64,000 nt of DNA, from assembly GCA_003021085.1 (NCBI GenBank), contig PXRE01000026.1:199338-263337 (forward strand), written 5' to 3'. Source of the stretch: Halobacteriales archaeon QS_1_68_20 (lineage in GTDB: Archaea; Halobacteriota; Halobacteria; Halobacteriales; PXRE01). Of this stretch, positions 25,497 through 36,768 are shown one piece after another. The notes under the pieces were generated by a model. The model saw nothing but the letters and a program-made list of their open reading frames with translations, searched no databases and was not told where the DNA came from. Position 1 is the stretch's first letter. The number at the start of each line of letters is the position of its first letter. Both the position numbers and the translations under genes were made by a program.

Positions 25497-26087
25497 TCAG
25501 GACTCCGAGATAGTCAGTGCGAACAGGTCGGTCGTGAACGAACAGTAGTCGTATTCGCGAGCGGCCGCCCGAACCTCCTCCGGCACTTGATCGAGGGGGA
25601 CCGGGTTGCTCGTCGGCGCCATCCGGTCGAACCAATCTTCGGCGTCGGCCCGAAGTGATTCCAGTTCGAGGTGGAACCGCCGGTCGCTCTCGGACGGGGA
25701 AACTGGCTGGAGTTCGAGTATCGGCGGGTCCTGCCGGTCGGCGTGGCTCAGTAACCTCGCGTAGACGGTCCCCTGGTACTCGATGTACTCGACGTCCGAA
25801 ACCTCCTTGCACGCCTCCGAACGAGATTCGTCCCAGTCGACGTAGTACTCGTCATCGATGGCCGCTTTCGCGATTTCACGCTGTTCGGGCCGGAGGTCCT
25901 CGAACGGCACGACGGTGTCGTCTTCCCCGGGCGGCTCCTTGCCTACAATCTCGATCGCATCGGCCCTGGCGATTGCAGGTGGTCCGGACTCGAACCCCGC
26001 CGAGAGTTCGGTACTCCCTTCAACCATCGCTTCGTTCAGGGCGTCCACCGTTTCCCAGTGCAACACGGCGATCGTCACGTCCGTCAC
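25497..26087 (-). CDS. Hypothetical protein
   Basis: 196 aa acidic ORF with halophilic composition. Confidence 0.5.
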   Translation of the reverse strand: MTDVTIAVLHWETVDALNEAMVEGSTELSAGFESGPPAIARADAIEIVGKEPPGEDDTVVPFEDLRPEQREIAKAAIDDEYYVDWDESRSEACKEVSDVEYIEYQGTVYARLLSHADRQDPPILELQPVSPSESDRRFHLELESLRADAEDWFDRMAPTSNPVPLDQVPEEVRAAAREYDYCSFTTDLFALTISES

Positions 26088-26165
26088 GTCCCCCGAACGG
26101 ACCTCCTCTACGTGTAGTCGGCGGTGCTTGTTTTTCCGCTATCTGATTCGTCCTACGATAACCAG

Positions 26166-26655
26166 ATGGGATGGCAGTATCGAGCAGAACCATTAGAAGA
26201 ACCGGCCGGAGCTGAGCGACTTCCCGAACGTTACAAGAATCCAGTGTTCACGGTTGGTATTCCTCTCCCGTCGAAAATTGAACAACAGGACTTGCGAATC
26301 GGGATCGTCAACGAGGACAAATCGATTGGGGTCAGTTGGAAATCACCTCAGGAGGTGCAGCGTGACCTAGCTACTGATGTAGATCTCTCGGTCAAATCAT
26401 TAGAACTCCCAGAAACGATTGAATATGGTCAGACATTCCAAGTGAATATGAGGGTAACCAACAAGTATAGCAGTCTGGTGTGTTCCGATTTAATCTCGGA
26501 GAAAGGCGAGACAATCACAAGGGCGCGTTCTCGATTGATGTTGCTGGTGGTTCGGACGCCATTTGGAACGGTAAATCGAGATATCCCCGATACCAATGCC
26601 GGAATTAGAAATGGATAAAGCAGTATTTGAGGTAAAGGTCACGATCTCGGCATAG
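26166..26655 (+). pseudogene. Frameshifted gene remnant (beta-rich, Ig-like) in AT-rich island
   Basis: MGWQYRAEPL...SDLISEKG (frame 1), continues as DNHKGAFSIDVAGGSDAIWNGK (another frame), then IEISPIPMPELEMDKAVFEVKVTISA* (third frame). Confidence 0.6.
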
Positions 26656-26881
26656 GTCACGACGACGGTCTTCGATATGATGATACTGGAACGACGTATG
26701 CGACCCCAATGGGTTGCGGTGCAGGGGAGTCAAACAACTGTAACGAAACGTGTTCTTCAAACTCTACAGAAGAGTAGGATCACTGGTATGGTGACTGTGA
26801 GGTATATAAATAACTGTATTTGATAGCAGGTTCATTTCCATATATGGCTTGTATCCCTCATCGGGACTCCTCTGTACGGCT

Positions 26882-27514
26882 CTAGATCGGAACGGACCCA
26901 GGGAACAGGATCCCCAGCGCCAGCAACAGGCTGGGGACGAACACGACTGTGAACGCCACGACGCTCCAGTCCAGCACTTTCCGGCCGTCCAGCGGGCCGA
27001 ACGGGAGCATGTTGAACGCGCCCAGGAGCAGGTTGATGAACACGCCGTAGACGCCCACCAGCCCCACGAAGGGGCCGCCCCACAGCGCGAACGGCAGGAA
27101 CACCGCCGCGAGCGCGAGGTTCGTCACCGGCCCGGCGAGCGCGATCAGCCCACGCTGGCGGGGGGTCAGGCGGCCGCGGTGGTGGACTGCGCCGGGCGCC
27201 GCGAAGATGAACCCGGCGAACGCGGACATCAACGCGAGAAACAGCATGCCGTAGTCCGCGCGGAACGCCGCGACCTGGCCGAACCGGACCGCGACCACCT
27301 TGTGGGCGAGTTCGTGCAACAGGAACGCCACCCCGGCCGACAGGAGACTCGCGCCGAACAGGCCCAGCGGGTCCGACAGCAGGAACCGCCTGCCGCCGCC
27401 GGCGAAGAAGACGGCGAACGCCAGGCTCAACACCACCCACGCGATCAGCAGGTCCCGGAGTTCCTCCGTGCCGAACTCCAGTCCCCGTCCGGAGTGGGTA
27501 CCCCGCCGGCTCAT
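26882..27514 (-). CDS. Site-2-protease-like (M50) membrane metalloprotease
   Basis: HELAHKVVAVRFGQ; multiple TM; NMLPFGPLDGRKVL. Confidence 0.85.
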   Translation of the reverse strand: MSRRGTHSGRGLEFGTEELRDLLIAWVVLSLAFAVFFAGGGRRFLLSDPLGLFGASLLSAGVAFLLHELAHKVVAVRFGQVAAFRADYGMLFLALMSAFAGFIFAAPGAVHHRGRLTPRQRGLIALAGPVTNLALAAVFLPFALWGGPFVGLVGVYGVFINLLLGAFNMLPFGPLDGRKVLDWSVVAFTVVFVPSLLLALGILFPGSVPI

Positions 27515-27539
27515 GGTCGCTCCGCGAATGGTCGCGTCG

Positions 27540-28856
27540 TCACGTTACCACGTCCACGATCAGGCGGGCGCTCTCGCGGGCGCCGTCGAGCATCAGGTCC
27601 GGAATCTGCCCGACGCCGCCGATTTCCGCGCCCAGCCACGGGAGCACGACGAACCCGAACAGGACGCTGGCGACGAAACTGCCGATGTTCGTCATGGCGA
27701 CGATCATGATCAACCGGAACAGCGGGACGTCGAACATCTGCGAGAGCAGTTCCCGGATGGGCGTCTCCTCGTCGGACATGATCTCGTTGAGCGTGGCGAT
27801 GTCGCCGACGTTGACGGAGGTGTACCGCAGTTCGACGTACCCTGCGAACCACCCGGGCGCCAGCAGCGGGTTGACGCTGGTCAGCCACGCCACCGCGCCG
27901 CCGACGCCCGCGCTCGTCCACCGGGCGCCCGCTAGCTTCGCCAGCGTGAACGCGAACAGCGCGTTGACGACGAACCACGCGCCGAACAGCTGCAGGAGGA
28001 AGGCGTTGCGGACCCCGGCCATCGCAAGCAGGACGAAAAACAGCAGGAACCCCACGGAGAACAGGTACCCGAAGAGCTTGAACCACGGGATGCCCCGTTT
28101 GGAGGCCGACCCGACCAGCGAGTCCATCGGCGGCAACTCCCCGGGGTGTTCGAGGTAGTGCTCGATGCCGGCCTTGTGGCCCGCACCGACGACGGCGACG
28201 ACGTCCTTGCCCTGTGCCCGGAGCGAGACGAGGTTGTGGGCGATGTAGGCGTCACGTTCGTCGATCAGCGCCTCGGCCCCACCCGGGGAGAACCGCCTGA
28301 ACTCCTCCAGCATCGCCGTCACCACGTCGCCGTCCGTGAGGTCCTCCATGTCGATTTCCTCTTCCTCTTCGTCGACGCCGAACCCGAACATGGCGCCGAA
28401 CAGCGCGGCGACCATCTTCAGTTTCTGGAGGAACGACAGCCTGGCCCAGAACCGCTGGATGGTCATCTGGATGTCGCGGTCGACCAGGGCAACGTCGATG
28501 TCCAGTTCCTCGGCAGTCTCGACAGCCGCGAGCATGTCCGCACCGGGCTTGATGTCGAACCGTTCGCCGAGTCGCGTCTGCACGTAGGAGAGTAGCCAGT
28601 AGGCCAGCAACTGGAAGACCGTGTTGCCACGTAGCAGGTCCGACGGGTCGAGGTCGTCGGGCGTCTCGCCCTGCAACTGTCGGTAGCGTCCCTCGTCGAG
28701 TTCGACGGCGACGACGTCCGGTCGCTCGGACTCGATGGTCCGCTCCACCTCCTCGACGCTGTCGTGGGAGACGTGTGCCGTCCCGACGACGCGTATCTCG
28801 CCGTCCCCGCTGGACCCCGCCGGGGGGTCCGTGGCCGACTCCGGTCGCTCGGTCAT
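27540..28856 (-). CDS. TraB family protein
   Basis: VVGTAHVSHDSVEEVERTI; VVAVVGAGHKAGIEHYL; C-terminal TM helices. Confidence 0.9.
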   Translation of the reverse strand: MTERPESATDPPAGSSGDGEIRVVGTAHVSHDSVEEVERTIESERPDVVAVELDEGRYRQLQGETPDDLDPSDLLRGNTVFQLLAYWLLSYVQTRLGERFDIKPGADMLAAVETAEELDIDVALVDRDIQMTIQRFWARLSFLQKLKMVAALFGAMFGFGVDEEEEEIDMEDLTDGDVVTAMLEEFRRFSPGGAEALIDERDAYIAHNLVSLRAQGKDVVAVVGAGHKAGIEHYLEHPGELPPMDSLVGSASKRGIPWFKLFGYLFSVGFLLFFVLLAMAGVRNAFLLQLFGAWFVVNALFAFTLAKLAGARWTSAGVGGAVAWLTSVNPLLAPGWFAGYVELRYTSVNVGDIATLNEIMSDEETPIRELLSQMFDVPLFRLIMIVAMTNIGSFVASVLFGFVVLPWLGAEIGGVGQIPDLMLDGARESARLIVDVVT

Positions 28857-29062
28857 CGTCCTCGCTATACGCGCACGGCTTTTACCGTTTCCGGAGCGAC
28901 CAGCGGCGGTCCAGACGGCCGGTATCCGTTAAATCGTCGACGCTTTCGCCGCGAGTAACGACCCGATACCCGGCGGTAGTTACCACGTAGTTCGAGGAAT
29001 GAGACACTTACTCGACCGCAGGCGAGCGTTTATGACCCGCGAGGACCGGGGTTGGACTGCTG

Positions 29063-29737
29063 ATGGGGCTACACACCGGTCGGGTCTTCGACGGCGGCGA
29101 TCCGCTGGTTCCGCTCGGAATCGCGGCCGCGGTCGTCGCCGGATTCGCAGTCGCGCCGTGGGTCGTCTCCCTGTTCGCGCCCACGAGACGCCCGGGAACC
29201 GAACTTCGCGAGCAACTGGAATCACTCCCGGGATCGCCCGCGCCCGCTCGCGTCCGGGTCGTGACGGGCGGGCGTGGCGAGGCGGTGGACGCGTTCGCCG
29301 TCGGTGTCTTCCCTGGCGCGGAGTACGTCTACGTTACCGAGGGGTTGCTGGCGTCGTTCGACGCCGAGGAGAGCGCTGCGGTGCTGGCCCACGAGGCCGG
29401 CCACCTCCGCCTGGGCCACCTCCGGCGGCGCTGCGCGGCGGCGGGACTGGCCGGCGTGACCTGGGCCGTCGTCGCCGGGAGCGTCTCGGCCGTCGGACCC
29501 CTCGTGGCGACGGTCGGGTTCGCGGGGTGTCTGCTGGCGGTCGTGCTCGCGCTCGGCGTCCGCCACGAGTACGCGGCCGACCGGTTCGCTGCCGAGCGGA
29601 CGGGCCGGGACGCGACGTTGCGGGCGCTCAGGTCACTCGAACGGTCGACGACCGCGTCCCGGGCACCCGCGCCGCTGGACCGGTTGAGCGCCCGCGCCTG
29701 GTTGCGCCGCCGGATCGCACGGTTGCGGGTCGAGTGA
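29063..29737 (+). CDS. M48-like membrane metalloprotease
   Basis: AVLAHEAGHLRLGHL; TM segments. Confidence 0.82.
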   Translation: MGLHTGRVFDGGDPLVPLGIAAAVVAGFAVAPWVVSLFAPTRRPGTELREQLESLPGSPAPARVRVVTGGRGEAVDAFAVGVFPGAEYVYVTEGLLASFDAEESAAVLAHEAGHLRLGHLRRRCAAAGLAGVTWAVVAGSVSAVGPLVATVGFAGCLLAVVLALGVRHEYAADRFAAERTGRDATLRALRSLERSTTASRAPAPLDRLSARAWLRRRIARLRVE

Positions 29738-29807
29738 GGATTACGGCAGGAGCGCCACGGCAGACGGACATCGTCACCTTTCAGTCCGGACGCCGGCAAC
29801 TCCCGCC

Positions 29808-30278
29808 ATGGGCGAGAGGGCGACGCTGATGGACTCCTTCACCGAGATGACCGAGATCCTGTTGCCCAACGACACCAACGACCTCGGGCGTGCGCTCGGC
29901 GGGGTGGTACTGCACTGGATGGACCTCTGCGGGGCGGTCGCGGCGATGCGGTTCTCGACCCGGCACTGCGTCACCGCCGCCATGGACAACGCCGACTTCG
30001 TCGGCCCGACCGAACCGGCTGAAATCGCGGTGATCGAGTGGTACGTCTTCGACGTGGGGTCCTCCAGCATGGAGGTCCGGGCCGGGGACCCCCGGGAGGA
30101 AGAGCGTCGCACTACCACGACGTCGTTTTTCACCTACGTCGCCCTGGACGAGGACGGCACCCCGACGACGGTCCCGCGGCTGGAGTGTCCCACCGAGAGC
30201 GAAGCGGAACTCAGGGACGCGGCGCGAGAGCAACGGCTGGAGCAGTTGCGGCAGGTCCAGCAAAAGATCGGCGCGTGA
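29808..30278 (+). CDS. Acyl-CoA thioesterase (hotdog fold)
   Basis: GRALGGVVLHWMDLCGAVAAMRF. Confidence 0.85.
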   Translation: MGERATLMDSFTEMTEILLPNDTNDLGRALGGVVLHWMDLCGAVAAMRFSTRHCVTAAMDNADFVGPTEPAEIAVIEWYVFDVGSSSMEVRAGDPREEERRTTTTSFFTYVALDEDGTPTTVPRLECPTESEAELRDAAREQRLEQLRQVQQKIGA

Positions 30279-30299
30279 TCGGTCGGCGACCGTGGAACG

Positions 30300-30932
30300 T
30301 CAGCGGCCGTCGACCCAGCGGACGACGTAGGTCGCCAGCAGGCCGGTCAGGCCGACGCCGATGGCGAACCCGATGACCGGTGCCAGCAGGTCGCCGAAGC
30401 CGGTCCCGCCGCCACCGCTACCGCTGACCTGTGACCACACGAAGACGAACAGCACGAAGAACATCACTACGAACCCGGCCGCCGAGCCGACGAAGCTGTT
30501 GGCCAGGGTCAGGTTCCGTCCCTCGCGGAACTCGTTGCCGATCCTGACCCCCATGAACGTCGCCAGGACTGGCGCGACGAAGAACCCGCCGAAGAACGCG
30601 AGCACGGCCAGTAGTCCGGAGAACGTCTGCCCTCCTCCCGACATGAGCGCGTCGAACAGGAAGAACGCGATGGAGTAGCCGACCCCGAAGACGGCGAACA
30701 GGGCGACGTTGAACTTGATCCAGTGCATCGACGCCGGCTTCTGGAGTTCGTCTACCAGCGACGGTCCCTGTCTCGCTGGTTGCTGTGGTTGCTCCGGAGG
30801 TCCCTGTCCCGCCGGTTGCCTCCCGGCCTGTCCCGCCGGTTGCGTCCCGCCTTGTCCCGACGGCTGACCTTGCGGCTGGTCAGCCGGCGGGGTCCGTTCT
30901 TCTTCGTTTGAACCGTTTTCCTCACCCGACAT
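30300..30932 (-). CDS. Membrane protein with Q/G/P-rich low-complexity N-terminus
   Basis: PQGQPSGQGGTQPAGQAGRQPAGQGPPEQPQQPARQ then 4 TM segments. Confidence 0.6.
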   Translation of the reverse strand: MSGEENGSNEEERTPPADQPQGQPSGQGGTQPAGQAGRQPAGQGPPEQPQQPARQGPSLVDELQKPASMHWIKFNVALFAVFGVGYSIAFFLFDALMSGGGQTFSGLLAVLAFFGGFFVAPVLATFMGVRIGNEFREGRNLTLANSFVGSAAGFVVMFFVLFVFVWSQVSGSGGGGTGFGDLLAPVIGFAIGVGLTGLLATYVVRWVDGR

Positions 30933-31132
30933 ACCATCACGATACCACAATCTTCCGCTATTTAAAAATGAGGTAATCGGAACCACCACACTGCGGCCGT
31001 TCGACGGCGTCTCGTGCCGGTCGACCCGCCCAAGGTCAGTCGTCGTATCCGTCACCTGATACCTCAGGACGTATTATCATCGCGGCAAATGTATAGGGAA
31101 GGTTAAGGTGCTACGAAGCCGACGGGGCAGAC

Positions 31133-32164
31133 ATGGACACGCGAAAGGTGCAACGACTCGGGCCGTCGACGCTCGCCATGACGCTTCCGGCGGACTGGGC
31201 GAGCGAGCACAGCGTCGAGAAGGGCGACGAGGTGTCGCTCCGGCGTGGTGGAAAGGGCACGTTGACGGTGCTGGCGGAGTCCGCGACCGGCGAGGAGACC
31301 GAGGTGACCGTCCACGCGGACGGCCTGGACGCGACGGCGCTCGAACGCGCCATCCTGGCGCAGTACGTCCTCGGCCGGCGGGTCATCCACGTCGAGCAGG
31401 ACGACGGCGTGCTCGCCAGCGAGCAGATCAACGCGGTCTACAGCGCCGAGACGCAGTTGATGGGCCTGGGCGTCGTCGAGGAGACCCCCGACAGCATCTC
31501 CATCCGCTGTTCGGTCGACCCCGAGGACTTCACGCTGGACAACCTGCTGATGCGCCTGGAGAACACCGGGTCGACCATGCGCGGCGAGGCGATCAAGGCC
31601 CTGGCCCGCGGCAACCCGGACCTCGCCCAGCGGGCGCTGAACCGCGAGCGACAGGCGAACAAGATCTTCGTCCTGCTGTTGCGCCTGACGTTCACCGCCT
31701 ACCAGAACCCCAACCTCGCCCGCGCGGTCGGCCTGGAGGACGGCTTCCCGCTGATCGGCTACCGCTCCATCGCCAAGAATCTGGAACTGACCGCCGACAA
31801 CGCCGAGGACATCGCCGAGATCGTGCTGGACGCGCCGGACAACACGCTCAACGTCGACGGGTCGACGATGCGGCGCATCCGGGAGTTCACCGAGCAGGTC
31901 GACCAGGTCACGGAACTGGCGGTCCAGGCGGCCGTCGAGCGCGACTACGACCTGACGGTGGAGGTGCGGACGCTGTTCAACGAGATCGGCGACCGCGAGA
32001 GCGAGATCCTCGCGGACCTGCCGGAGATGGAAAACGAGGACCTCCTGCGCGTGCGGGAGGTCCTCGTGAGCCTCCAGCAGACCGCCCAGTACGGGATGCG
32101 AAACGCGGAGATCGCCGCCAACCTCGCGCTGGACCGGGAGTCCGAGCACGTTACCATGGAGTGA
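31133..32164 (+). CDS. Phosphate uptake regulator, AbrB-PhoU fusion
   Basis: MDTRKVQRLGPSTLAMTLPADWASEHSVEKGDEV then two PhoU repeats. Confidence 0.9.
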   Translation: MDTRKVQRLGPSTLAMTLPADWASEHSVEKGDEVSLRRGGKGTLTVLAESATGEETEVTVHADGLDATALERAILAQYVLGRRVIHVEQDDGVLASEQINAVYSAETQLMGLGVVEETPDSISIRCSVDPEDFTLDNLLMRLENTGSTMRGEAIKALARGNPDLAQRALNRERQANKIFVLLLRLTFTAYQNPNLARAVGLEDGFPLIGYRSIAKNLELTADNAEDIAEIVLDAPDNTLNVDGSTMRRIREFTEQVDQVTELAVQAAVERDYDLTVEVRTLFNEIGDRESEILADLPEMENEDLLRVREVLVSLQQTAQYGMRNAEIAANLALDRESEHVTME

Positions 32165-32237
32165 ACGAATCTCCTCAAGCAAATAGATTTATTCCAGCCG
32201 GACCGAAATATTCGTCTCGATCCGAAGAGGTGGAACG

Positions 32238-35200
32238 ATGGAGGTCATAGAACGACGTCCCGAAACGCTACAGCGGGACGATATCTGCAGGGGGACTACG
32301 CTCGTGCTCGGAGCCCCGTACGTCGGGAAATCCGAGCAGCTTTCCTCACTCGATGACGTTGACTACTACCGACGTGAGCTTCCTGCTCCCGACGAGACGG
32401 ACGGATCGCCCGTCGTGATCGATAACTTCTACCGGTTTTCCAGGGTGCGCGTGGAAATGCACCCGAATTACTCCGCGATCTATTCCGATCAGCGGACCGC
32501 GTGTCTCGTGACGCGACCGTGGTGCATCGACTGGTTGGTGACGGAACCGGACACAGGTCTCGATGAGGGATTCGTCGACCGCTTCGACCGGGTCGTTTTC
32601 GTCCGGTACGATCCGGAGGACGAGGATCACGAGACGTCGGCAGTCGAAACCTGCGCCGAACTGGCGGCGTGCGAGGAAGGCGAGGCCGAGGACTTGATCG
32701 AGGAACTCCGCTACGACGGTTACGACTTCCGGAGTGACGAACTGGCCGACGAGTGCGGGGAGTACGGAGCGACCTACGTGCCGCAGCTGGTGACGTACCT
32801 CTCCGACCGAATCGGTGAGGGCGGGAGCGTGATTGCCCCGGACGACGGGTGGGACGTGGGCGGCGGCATCAGAAATTGCGAGCGGGTTCACGATGTCCGG
32901 GGTCGTCAACAGCGCCAAAGAGACCGGTGCGGAACTCGTCGAAGCGGCCGGAATCGGCGGAGTCGCCGCAGCTGGGGGGCTGGGACCGGCCGGCGCTGCT
33001 GGTGCAACCGCGGCCTGGCTGGCCGGGTGGGCCTTGCTCCGGGACGACGACCAGGCTCCCGAGGAGATACTGAACGCGTTTGGCGAGGGCAGACTGCTCC
33101 CGACGACGAAAGAACACCTCGAACGGGGACTGGGCCTGCCCCCGCTGACTTTCGAAAACCTCGACGCGCTGGGACGGGAGGGCGTCCTCCAGCGACTCCG
33201 CGAGGTGGAACCCCGCCGGGTCGACGACCTCGAAACCGACATGGAGGCGGTACGACGAGGAGTTACGGGAGTTCGAAGGAGTCCTGGCAGAACTGGACGA
33301 GGCGGTCGAACCCATCGGGGACGTCGCGCCCGTTCTCTCAGCGAGCGTCGAGAACGCGACGCAGGGACTGGACCGGCTCGCGGCCAAGCTCCGGGACGAC
33401 GAAGCGGTGCTGCTCGGCGAGGATGTCGCGCTGGACGAAATCGAGTACCTCGGGGAGAAAGACGAGGAGGTCGAGCGAAAACTCGACGAAGCGAACGTCG
33501 TCTTCCTGACGGGGTCCCACGGGACCGGGAAGACGACGACGGCCTACCGCGTCTGTCAGCGGTTGGAAGCCCGCGGCTACGAGGTTCGTATCCCGACGTT
33601 CGGCAGGAACAAGGACGTCGATTACATAGAGCACGCCCTGAACACGACGGCCGGGCGGAACGTCGCGTACGCGAGTTACAACACCGATCCGGGGTCGTTC
33701 CACTCGCCGGAAGCACTCGAACATCTCTTCGAATGGGCTGATGACGGGACCGTCGAGATGGCGCTGGTCGAGATTCGCACGGAGCAGTTCGACCAGCTCA
33801 AGGCGCAACTGAATAACACTCGCGTCGGTGGGGGTTCACGGTCGAACCTGCTCAGTCGGTGTCCGAAAGTCGAATTCGACCGATGGAGCGACGGCGACCG
33901 ATCCCTGGTGGAGGTCATCGAATGGACGCTGGCGGCGATAGGGGCGGAGCTAGACGAGGACGTGATCGACGACGTCAGGGAGTGGGCCGATGGGAACCCG
34001 GAGATAGCGAAGCTCACCACCAGGATGATGGCCGAGGAGGACCTGACGATAGCGGATAAAGAGTCACCGATCCAAATCGTCTGGGAGGACGTTCGGTCGC
34101 TGGTCGGCGAGGACGAGGAAGTCAGGCATCTGGTCAGCGTCCTCAGCGCGACCGGGACGACGACGACGAGCGAACTCGCGGACGTTCTGGACTCTCCGGA
34201 ACCGAGTTTGTTCAAAAAGGCAAAACGGATTCGGGGGTACCTGGGCGCCGAGGTCCGTCGGGTCCTCGAAGGAGACGGGAAGTTCAACCCCGAGACCACC
34301 TGGACGATCTCGCCGAGTATCTACCGGCGTGCGATTTTCGAGTACGAAGCGCTAGGTCGCGGAGCGTCGGGACAAAGCCATACCACCGTCAAATCCACCG
34401 TCCAGAAGCTCGACTGGTTCGACCCCGACCACCGGTACGAGGGCGTCGCCAGGGCGCTCGGGGGCGCCTACGAGGACGGCGACCGGTGGGACGTCCCGGA
34501 CCTCAGGGAAACCGCACGGGAGCGGAGCAACTGGTTCCTGGAATTCGTCGACGACGCGGAGCCGGAACCGCTGATCGAGTCGATCCTATTCCTCGTCTTG
34601 GCCAGCGGCGTCCCCGTCGAAACGACGGTTCTCAAAGCGGAACGGGAGAAGGTCATCGAAGGGGCGCAAGCGTTCGCTGGAGAGTTAGAGATGGAAGCGG
34701 ATGCGGCGTTGTTGACGCAGGACCTGCTCGGCGCCCTGCTCGCCAACAACGTGCGAACCGGGGACAGTAGCGCGGCCAGCGTCAGTTTCGAGTACGCGAC
34801 GACGCCCCACGCCGATCCGGCGGAGTTTCTCGAAAACGTCTACAGCATGGCCGTCAAGAAGCTCGCCGCGGACTTCCATCCGGGGGACGAGCGGATCGAG
34901 GCCTGGGTCGACCGCATCGACCAACTAGCTCGGAATACTGCCACCAAAAGAGGGAAACTACCCGATGTCGACGGATTCCTCGGGAGCTACCGGGCATATA
35001 CCGCCGCGAGAGTCTCCGAGGACGACACTCCGACTCGACGTGGTCACTGGCACGAATACGTGATGGAGCGGGCAACGGCTGACTCGCCCGGCACCGTCCG
35101 CGAATTCTACCTCGCCTATCCGGACTGGCTCAAGCGGGGTCCACACGAAACGGTCGAATGGTGCCTTTGGCTCCTCTCGGACCTCCTGAACCGAACGGTC

Positions 35201-35467
35201 TACGCCGACGACCACCTCCTCGAATCGGACCAAGATGACGACGACCTGATCGTTGGGATCACTGCGACGGTCGTCTCCCTGGTCTGGCGTAAGGCGGGTC
35301 CACAGAGCGAATCGTTCGAGGCGGCCGTTTCGCTGCTGGAAGACGCACGCGGCGTCGACCGGGAACGAGCGGATCGACTCGCCGACGAAGTGGCCGAGAA
35401 GCTCGAAGCCGAACACGACGACTTCGTCGTCGCGCTCGACTGGCGGCGGGCGCTCGGACTGGATTGA
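32238..35467 (+). pseudogene. Large two-P-loop STAND-like NTPase gene distributed over three reading frames
   Basis: Frame 0 MEVIERR..GAPYVGKS.. ; frame 1 from ~32870 ..MSGVVNSAKETGAELVEAAGIGG.. ; frame 2 from ~33250 YDEELREFEG..TGSHGTGKTTTAYRV.. Confidence 0.65.
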
Positions 35468-35496
35468 AGGGGTGATTCGTTAGGACCGGCGGATAC

Positions 35497-35970
35497 TCAG
35501 CCGGCGGGCACCTCCGGGGCGTCAGTAAGATCGGGCTCGGTAGTCTCGTCTGCTCGTTCTTCGTCCACCTGCCGATCACCGGTCTTCTCGGCGGTCAGGG
35601 GGTTGCGCCGCGAGATGGTGCAGTCGAACGCCGGGTGCTCGGCGAAGTGCCGGACCAGCATGTGCCGGCGGGAGCCGGTGATTCCGGTGCTCCCGACGTC
35701 GTCGGCGGTGAACTCCTCGGGCAGCCGCCGGAACAGGCGTCGGCAGGCGTCGAAGCGCTCGAACACCTTCTCGTTGCCCGCCGAGTCGGCGCCGCGGCGC
35801 GCGACGACGTAGGCGCCGTCCTCGCGGTGCTGGCCGACGGTCCGGAAGAACTCGCGTCGTTCGGTCAGGGCGTCGCCGACGGACTCCTGCAGCTGTCGGG
35901 CCTCCGAACGGGACAGCGTGCAGGAGTACCCGTCGACGGTCAGGACGATCGATTCCCCGTCGCTCGTCAC
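35497..35970 (-). CDS. Conserved haloarchaeal hypothetical protein
   Basis: 157 aa, acidic, intact. Confidence 0.6.
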   Translation of the reverse strand: MTSDGESIVLTVDGYSCTLSRSEARQLQESVGDALTERREFFRTVGQHREDGAYVVARRGADSAGNEKVFERFDACRRLFRRLPEEFTADDVGSTGITGSRRHMLVRHFAEHPAFDCTISRRNPLTAEKTGDRQVDEERADETTEPDLTDAPEVPAG

Positions 35971-36167
35971 GTCGACGTCGGTCTCGTCACCGTGGAAGAA
36001 CGCGATCAGGAGACTGGGTACTCCGCGTCATGCGACCGCACCTCACTTCTCCAGTAGTATAACGTTACCGCCCGCGTCGAATCTGACAGTCGCGCCTGTC
36101 GGATCCGGACGTGGACGGTTCGACCGGGATGGGCACAACTAAGTTCCCGCCCCCGGAAGCGGTGAAC

Positions 36168-36350
36168 ATGGCGAACGACGCGGTGGAGTCGGACAAGGGC
36201 ATCGGGATCGCGGTCGTGCTGGGGGCGCTCGCGGTTGCGAGCGCCGGTGCGTCGCTGGCGACGGCCGGGACCGTGACCTCGGCCTGGGGGTTCGCGGCGG
36301 CGACCCTGTTCGGCATCCTGCTCGTGGCGGCGATCCACGTGTACTGGTAG
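36168..36350 (+). CDS. Small two-TM membrane protein
   Basis: MANDAVESDKGIGIAVVLGALAVASAGASLATAGTVTSAWGFAAATLFGILLVAAIHVYW. Confidence 0.65.
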   Translation: MANDAVESDKGIGIAVVLGALAVASAGASLATAGTVTSAWGFAAATLFGILLVAAIHVYW

Positions 36351-36399
36351 CGCAACGACGGACAATCGTTAAGGTCTCGCCCGCACTAGGGTAGGCCTG

Positions 36400-36624
36400 A
36401 TGAGCGAGTACACCGAAGAGGAGCGGCGCATCCTCGCGTACCTGCGCGAGAGCGTGTCCCGAGGTGAGCGGTACTTCCGGGCGAAGAACATCGCCGAGTC
36501 CATCGGCCTCTCCTCGAAGCAGGTCGGCGTCCGCCTGCCGGAACTCGCCGACAAGAGCGAGGAGGTCGAGATCGAGAAATGGGGCCGGGCGAAGTCGACC
36601 ACCTGGAAGGTCACGCCTAGTTGA
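36400..36624 (+). CDS. Winged-HTH DNA-binding protein
   Basis: 74 aa; ENIAESIGLSSKQVGVRLPEL-type HTH. Confidence 0.75.
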   Translation: MSEYTEEERRILAYLRESVSRGERYFRAKNIAESIGLSSKQVGVRLPELADKSEEVEIEKWGRAKSTTWKVTPS

Positions 36625-36768
36625 TCGCCGCCGACGGACGCGCAGACTGCCGCCGACGGAGTTCTCCGTTTCCAGCGTCGTCCGCCAGCGACGCCTCGAA
36701 GCTAAGAGGGGCGGGCCCGAACCGGCACTCATGAGCCACGACGCAATCGACCCGGGGAGGGGTACCCC

